Origin: an uncultured Ruminococcus sp.
GTDB lineage: Bacteria > Bacillota > Clostridia > Oscillospirales > CAG-272
Reading direction: 5' to 3'
DNA length: 9,594 nt
Assembly (NCBI GenBank): GCA_902773455.1
Contig: CACYEW010000206.1
Location: 1 to 9,594 of the forward strand
The translations under genes and the position numbers were made by a program. Below the pieces are notes generated by a model that saw only the letters and a program-made list of their open reading frames with translations, made no database searches and was not told the DNA's origin. Positions 6,516-9,594 of the stretch are shown in pieces (position 1 is the first letter of the stretch; each line of letters opens with the position of its first letter).

Positions 6516-7266
6516 TTTCATCGCCTCCCATCGCGTTTCTGTCGGCGTATACGCCGAGCGGATAGAACGGAATCATTTTTTCATCAACGAATTTCAACGC
6601 GTCAACGGGCGAAAGTCCCCAGTTGGTGGGGCAGGTCGAAAGAACTTCAACGATAGAAAGACCTTTTTTGTCTATCTGATTCTGAAACGCTTTCTTAATC
6701 GCGCGTTTTGCGGCTCTTACGTTCTTTACGTTGTTTACGGCTACTCTTTCCGCATACGCGACGCCGTCGAGCGTGGACAGCATCTCGCAGACGTGTATGG
6801 GATTTCCCTGTATAAGTTTCTGTCTTCCGTAAGGCGACGTAGTCGTTACCTGACCCGGCATCGTTGTAGGAGCCATCTGACCGCCCGTCATGCCGTAATT
6901 CGTGTTGTTGATGAAGATAATCGTTATGTTTTCACCTCTTGCGGCTGCGTGAACGGTCTCCGCCGTTCCGATAGCGGCAAGGTCGCCGTCGCCCTGATAC
7001 GTGAAAACTATTTTATCAGGATGTGTGCGTTTTACTCCGGTAGCAACCGCGGGGGCTCTGCCGTGAGAAGCTTCAATAAAGTCGCATTCGAAATAATTAT
7101 ACGCAAATACCGCGCATCCGACCGGAGCTATACCGACAGTATCGTTTTCGATGCCGAGCTCGTCTATAACTTCCGCAACAAGTCTGTGAACTATACCGTG
7201 CGTGCATCCGGGGCAATAGTGCATCGGCACGTCTGATAAAGATTCGGGTCTTTTATATACGATCAT
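6508..7266 (-). CDS. 2-oxoacid:ferredoxin oxidoreductase, beta (TPP-binding) subunit
   Basis: This 252-residue protein carries thiamine diphosphate and performs the oxidative decarboxylation of the 2-oxoacid. HYCPGCTHG (16-24) is the family N-terminal motif, with Cys18 and Cys21. SHGRAPAVATGVKR (67-80) follows. GDGD (92-95) through NNTNYGMTGGQ (120-130) is the TPP/Mg2+ motif with the usual spacing. In multi-subunit relatives the beta chain often has only part of the cysteine set for a proximal Fe-S cluster; Cys18, Cys21 and Cys51 are candidates here, but I cannot assign ligands. ATG 7266 is chosen because GGAGGT lies eight nt upstream and it overlaps the alpha-subunit stop as ATGA. A start at 7368 would read into the alpha gene and has no such site. 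The substrate is not readable from this subunit alone. Confidence 0.95.
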   Translation of the reverse strand: MIVYKRPESLSDVPMHYCPGCTHGIVHRLVAEVIDELGIENDTVGIAPVGCAVFAYNYFECDFIEASHGRAPAVATGVKRTHPDKIVFTYQGDGDLAAIGTAETVHAAARGENITIIFINNTNYGMTGGQMAPTTMPGQVTTTSPYGRQKLIQGNPIHVCEMLSTLDGVAYAERVAVNNVKNVRAAKRAIKKAFQNQIDKKGLSIVEVLSTCPTNWGLSPVDALKFVDEKMIPFYPLGVYADRNAMGGDEND

Positions 7267-8327
7267 TTTTTCATACCTCCGTTTATGGCAAGTATCTGTT
7301 CGTAAACGTCTTCGGACGAAGGCATACTGCCTCCGGTACGTCCGTAGAAGTATACCGGCTTTTTGCATTCCGTCGCAAGTCTGACGTCGTTGACCATTTG
7401 TCCCATATTAAGCTCGACGGAAAGGAAAGCGGACGCCGTGTCTGCAAGCTGCCTGAGCTTCTTTGACGGGAACGGAGAAAGCGTAATCGGGCGGAGAAGA
7501 CCGGCTTTGATGCCGTTCTTTCTCGCTTCGTTTACTGCGGATTTCGAAATCCTCGCGGTAATACCGAACGATACGATTATTATATCGGCGTCGCCGCAAA
7601 GATATTCTTCGTATCTGACTTCGTTTTCCTCGACGAGCTTATATTTTTCTGCTCTCTTAAGCACCGTGTCTTCAAGCTCTTCCGGTTTGAGATAAAGAGA
7701 GGTGATTATGTTTTTCTTACGCGCTCCGCCGTGACCGTTTGCCGCCCACGGCTTTTCCGGAGGATTTGAAAACGAGATCTTATCGAAATCGACCGGTTCC
7801 ATCATCTGACCGAGCGCGCCGTCCGCAAGAAGCAGTACGGGCATTCTGTATTTGTCCGCAACGGTAAAAGCGTCCGACGTGAGAGAAGCCATTTCCTGAA
7901 CGGAAGACGGGGCAAGCACGAAAAGATGCATATCGCCGTGACCGAGAGCTTTTGTAGCCTGATAATAATCCGACTGGGAAGGCTGGATACCGCCGAGACC
8001 CGGACCGCCGCGCTGTACGTTCAGAATAACGCAGGGCAGATCGCAGCCGACTATATAGCTCACGCCTTCGCTCTTAAGGCTTATACCGGGTGAAGAAGAA
8101 GACGTCATAACGCGTACGCCGGAAGCCGCGGCGCCGTATACCATATTTATCGCCGCAACTTCGCTTTCCGCCTGCAGGCAGAGTCCGCCGACTTTCGGCA
8201 TCGTTTTCGCCATATATTCGGCAATTTCCGTCTGAGGAGTGATCGGATAACCGAAATAATATCTGCATCCGGAACGGATCGCCGCTTCGGCTACCGCTTC
8301 GTTGCCTTTTATCAGTACCTTTGACAT
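7263..8327 (-). CDS. vorB: 2-oxoacid:ferredoxin oxidoreductase, alpha subunit (VorB type)
   Basis: This 354-residue protein is the pyrimidine-binding (alpha) subunit. FGYPITPQTEI (25-35) is the family hallmark, QAESEVAAI (52-60) holds the Glu expected to activate TPP, and TSSSSPGISLKSE (75-87) follows. RGGPGLGGIQPSQSDY (106-121) resembles what I remember of alpha subunits annotated as 3-methyl-2-oxobutanoate:ferredoxin oxidoreductase (VorB). 2-oxoglutarate enzymes (KorA) usually have RGGPSTG followed by a different sequence. The enzyme would oxidise branched-chain 2-oxoacids with CoA to acyl-CoA, CO2 and reduced ferredoxin, or run reductively in anaerobes. 2-oxoglutarate or pyruvate cannot be excluded. 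ATG 8327 follows GGAGG by eight nt, 13 nt after the ferredoxin gene; the 3' end overlaps the beta gene by four nt. Confidence 0.93.
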   Translation of the reverse strand: MSKVLIKGNEAVAEAAIRSGCRYYFGYPITPQTEIAEYMAKTMPKVGGLCLQAESEVAAINMVYGAAASGVRVMTSSSSPGISLKSEGVSYIVGCDLPCVILNVQRGGPGLGGIQPSQSDYYQATKALGHGDMHLFVLAPSSVQEMASLTSDAFTVADKYRMPVLLLADGALGQMMEPVDFDKISFSNPPEKPWAANGHGGARKKNIITSLYLKPEELEDTVLKRAEKYKLVEENEVRYEEYLCGDADIIIVSFGITARISKSAVNEARKNGIKAGLLRPITLSPFPSKKLRQLADTASAFLSVELNMGQMVNDVRLATECKKPVYFYGRTGGSMPSSEDVYEQILAINGGMKK

Positions 8328-8340
8328 CGGTAATACCTCC

Positions 8341-8550
8341 TTATTCCTTTATAACGGTTATCACGGCGTCGGGACACATCACGGCGCACGAAGCGCAGGC
8401 GATGCACTTTTCGGGCGACGTGACCGAAGCCGGATGATAACCCTTACCGTTCAGCTTGCCGCTGTCGAGCGAAATGATCTTCAGCGGACAGGCGAACGCG
8501 CAAAGACCGCAGCCTTTACATCTTTCTGTTTCGAAAATTACTTTGTTCAT
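8341..8550 (-). CDS. 2x[4Fe-4S] ferredoxin-type delta subunit of the 2-oxoacid oxidoreductase
   Basis: This 69-residue protein has two full 4Fe-4S binding motifs: CKGCGLCAFACP (Cys11, 14, 17, 21) and CIACASCAVMCP (Cys49, 52, 55, 59). Each is of the CxxCxxCxxxCP type, which gives the cross-ligated bacterial ferredoxin fold. A 27-residue linker containing KLNGKGYHP lies between them, a feature common in the delta subunits of VOR/KOR enzymes rather than in free clostridial ferredoxins. Its role is to pass electrons from the TPP site to soluble ferredoxin. GAGG lies eight nt before the ATG at 8550. The gene follows the ATPase gene by 14 nt and precedes the alpha subunit by 13 nt. The order delta-alpha-beta-gamma is the usual one for this enzyme type. 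Confidence 0.95.
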   Translation of the reverse strand: MNKVIFETERCKGCGLCAFACPLKIISLDSGKLNGKGYHPASVTSPEKCIACASCAVMCPDAVITVIKE

Positions 8551-8564
8551 ATTACTTTCCTCTG

Positions 8565-9242
8565 TTAAAAAAGTCTTTTCGTATAATTCTTTATCTTCAA
8601 AACGTTACCGGAGATCTCCGGCGCGCTTTCCGTCATATAACAGGTGCAGAGAAGAGGTACGCCGGATAAAGCGGAGAGCTTGTCTGCAAAATCAGCGGTC
8701 TTTTCGATATCTTCTTTTTCAGTCGCCGCGCCTATGTTGCTGTTGTTTACGAGATACGACGTTTTGAATCCGCCCGCGCTTTCTATCTCGCGCATAACAC
8801 CGAGCGCTTCCTCCGGCGTCGAGGTGAGAGGTCTGTATGCGTTGAATACGTAAACGGTACCGTGAGCGTTTGCGGCGATCTTATCGTGTATATATCCGAG
8901 CGAAACGGCGCCGAGCATATCTCCGCCTACGTCGATAACGACGCGGTCACCGGAAGAGACGGAATTTAATGCTCCGATTATCTCCGGCGGGACAGACGGT
9001 ATGTCAACGTTCGTATTTGCAAACTCCGAAGCTATCACGGTCACGTCTTTACCGTTAAGAGCTTTTTTTGCATCGAGAGCTCTGAAATACGGATTTACGT
9101 TGTCGTAATCTATCAGATACACGTGTGAAAGATCGGAAAGAGCCGATGAAAGGTTTGCGGAGAAGTTCGTTTTGCCCGCGCCGAAATGCCCGGTCACAAC
9201 GGTTATATCCGCAAGAATGCGTCTTATATCGAATTCAGCCAT
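8565..9242 (-). CDS. P-loop ATPase (MinD/ParA/CobQ-like), unknown role, leads the oxidoreductase operon
   Basis: This 225-residue soluble protein has Walker A GHFGAGKT (18-25), LIDYDNVNPYFR (43-54) where SIMIBI NTPases place a switch/A' aspartate, ANTNVDIPSVPPE (75-87) and Walker B VVIDVGGD (101-108). VFNAYRPLTSTPEEA and LVNNSNIG follow, the latter in the position of the base-recognition segment of this class. It lacks the KGGxxK deviant Walker A of true ParA/MinD and the CxxC of Mrp/Nbp35 Fe-S carriers, though a CTC at 199-201 is present. I remember similar proteins in Clostridia encoded beside 2-oxoacid:ferredoxin oxidoreductase genes, without known function. Assembly or maturation of that enzyme is inference only. 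ATG 9242 follows AAAGGT by nine nt, and an extended -10 promoter lies just upstream, giving a very short leader of about 16 nt. Confidence 0.85.
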   Translation of the reverse strand: MAEFDIRRILADITVVTGHFGAGKTNFSANLSSALSDLSHVYLIDYDNVNPYFRALDAKKALNGKDVTVIASEFANTNVDIPSVPPEIIGALNSVSSGDRVVIDVGGDMLGAVSLGYIHDKIAANAHGTVYVFNAYRPLTSTPEEALGVMREIESAGGFKTSYLVNNSNIGAATEKEDIEKTADFADKLSALSGVPLLCTCYMTESAPEISGNVLKIKNYTKRLF

Positions 9243-9264
9243 GAATTTTTTACCTTTTTTCGCT

Positions 9265-9273
9265 ATTATAGCA
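9265..9273 (-). promoter_or_regulatory. Extended -10 promoter of the ATPase-vor-ispDF operon
   Basis: The minus strand reads TGC then TATAAT (9270-9265), a TGn extended -10. The hexamer at the -35 spacing is TTTATT, a poor match, so recognition would rest on the extended -10. Transcription would start near 9258, only about 16 nt before the ATG at 9242. Confidence 0.65.
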
Positions 9274-9385
9274 TATCTTTGAAGAAAAATAAAGTGGTAA
9301 TCGTAAAAAAGTATTGAAAATATGAAAAAAACTTTTTGCCGTTACGAACCGAAAATAAAAATTAATTAAAATTTTTTTATCTATA

Positions 9386-9414
9386 TTGAAAAATATTAAA
9401 TTATGTGATATAAT
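9386..9414 (+). promoter_or_regulatory. Sigma-A promoter of the probable cdaA gene
   Basis: TTGAAA (9386-9391) and TATAAT (9409-9414) are separated by the ideal 17 nt, and TGA directly precedes the -10 (TGn extension). Transcription would start near 9421 and give a leader of about 30 nt. It points away from the operon promoter at 9265-9273, about 115 bp away. Confidence 0.85.
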
Positions 9415-9450
9415 ACAATAAATCGTTTAATTCAGTTACGGAGTGCGGAA

Positions 9451-9594
9451 ATGAGCAAGTTTATAACAACCCTCGTTGAACAGTTTTCAAACCTGTGGTC
9501 TCAACTGAGAGCTATGCGTATAGTCGATTTCCTCGACATCATCATAATGTCGATAATCATTTACTACGCCTACAAATTCATAAAAACAAGGCGC
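9451..9594 (+). CDS. cdaA: Probable diadenylate cyclase CdaA, N-terminal fragment (cut by window end)
   Basis: An ATG at 9451, preceded by GGAG seven nt upstream, opens a frame of 48 codons that is still open at the window end. The peptide has a polar start (MSKFITTLVEQFSNLWSQL), then MRIVDFLDIIIMSIIIYYAYKF as a first membrane helix, followed by KTRR. That layout, with a (V/I)D-LDI motif leading into the first helix and a basic RGTR-like end, resembles the start of CdaA/DacA/YbbP. CdaA is the three-helix membrane enzyme that makes c-di-AMP from two ATP in Bacillota. The catalytic DAC domain lies outside the window, so this rests on a short region; another membrane protein is possible. A good promoter at 9386-9414 supports a real gene start. 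Confidence 0.7.
   Translation, partial: MSKFITTLVEQFSNLWSQLRAMRIVDFLDIIIMSIIIYYAYKFIKTRR

Noticed and set aside
6499..7236. Plus-strand 245-residue open frame opposite the beta subunit
   Set aside because: It is antisense to the TPP-binding gene with all its motifs intact; no family resemblance. A by-product of codon bias.
7267..7368. N-terminal extension of the beta subunit to ATG 7368
   Set aside because: It overlaps the alpha-subunit gene by 106 nt; ATG 7266 has GGAGGT at eight nt and an ATGA overlap.

Overview
The window looks like a chromosomal segment of a strictly anaerobic Bacillota bacterium, most likely class Clostridia and perhaps an Oscillospiraceae/Ruminococcaceae-type gut lineage. 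The reasons are strong Shine-Dalgarno (SD) sequences, AT-rich intergenic regions with sigma-A style promoters, a ferredoxin-dependent 2-oxoacid oxidoreductase, the MEP isoprenoid pathway, a CdaA-type diadenylate cyclase, and a PcrA helicase with a clostridial-looking insertion. The taxonomy is inference from remembered family features; no 16S rRNA or other taxonomic marker is present. I see no mobile element, tRNA, rRNA or CRISPR array. Apart from the gene entering at the right edge, every gene is on the minus strand, so transcription runs right to left.

Right edge (9243-9594): a 208-base AT-rich divergent intergenic region carries two back-to-back extended -10 promoters. One drives the N-terminus of a probable cdaA (plus strand, cut by the window end). 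The other drives a seven-gene minus-strand operon.

Operon (9242 down to 4726): a P-loop ATPase of uncharacterised role is followed by the four subunits of a 2-oxoacid:ferredoxin oxidoreductase, best matched to the branched-chain (VOR) type: 4Fe-4S delta, alpha, TPP-binding beta and gamma. Then come ispD and ispF, the third and fifth enzymes of the MEP pathway. From alpha to ispF the genes overlap or nearly abut (4 or 8 nt overlap, or 1 nt gap), with each SD inside the preceding gene, so translational coupling is likely. A T-tailed hairpin at 4685-4705 ends the operon.

Middle (4524 down to 2143): a monocistronic pcrA/uvrD-type helicase gene has its own promoter and terminator.

Left (2108 down to 1): a flotillin gene has a near-consensus promoter with a 15-bp direct repeat just upstream. 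It is followed by a strong GC-rich hairpin and a small two-TM membrane protein whose reading frame stays open beyond its stop codon to the window edge.

Most of the window is ordinary housekeeping. The points most worth a second look are the uncharacterised ATPase leading the oxidoreductase operon, the tight coupling of that operon to ispDF, and the hairpin covering the likely ribosome-binding site of the small membrane gene after the flotillin.
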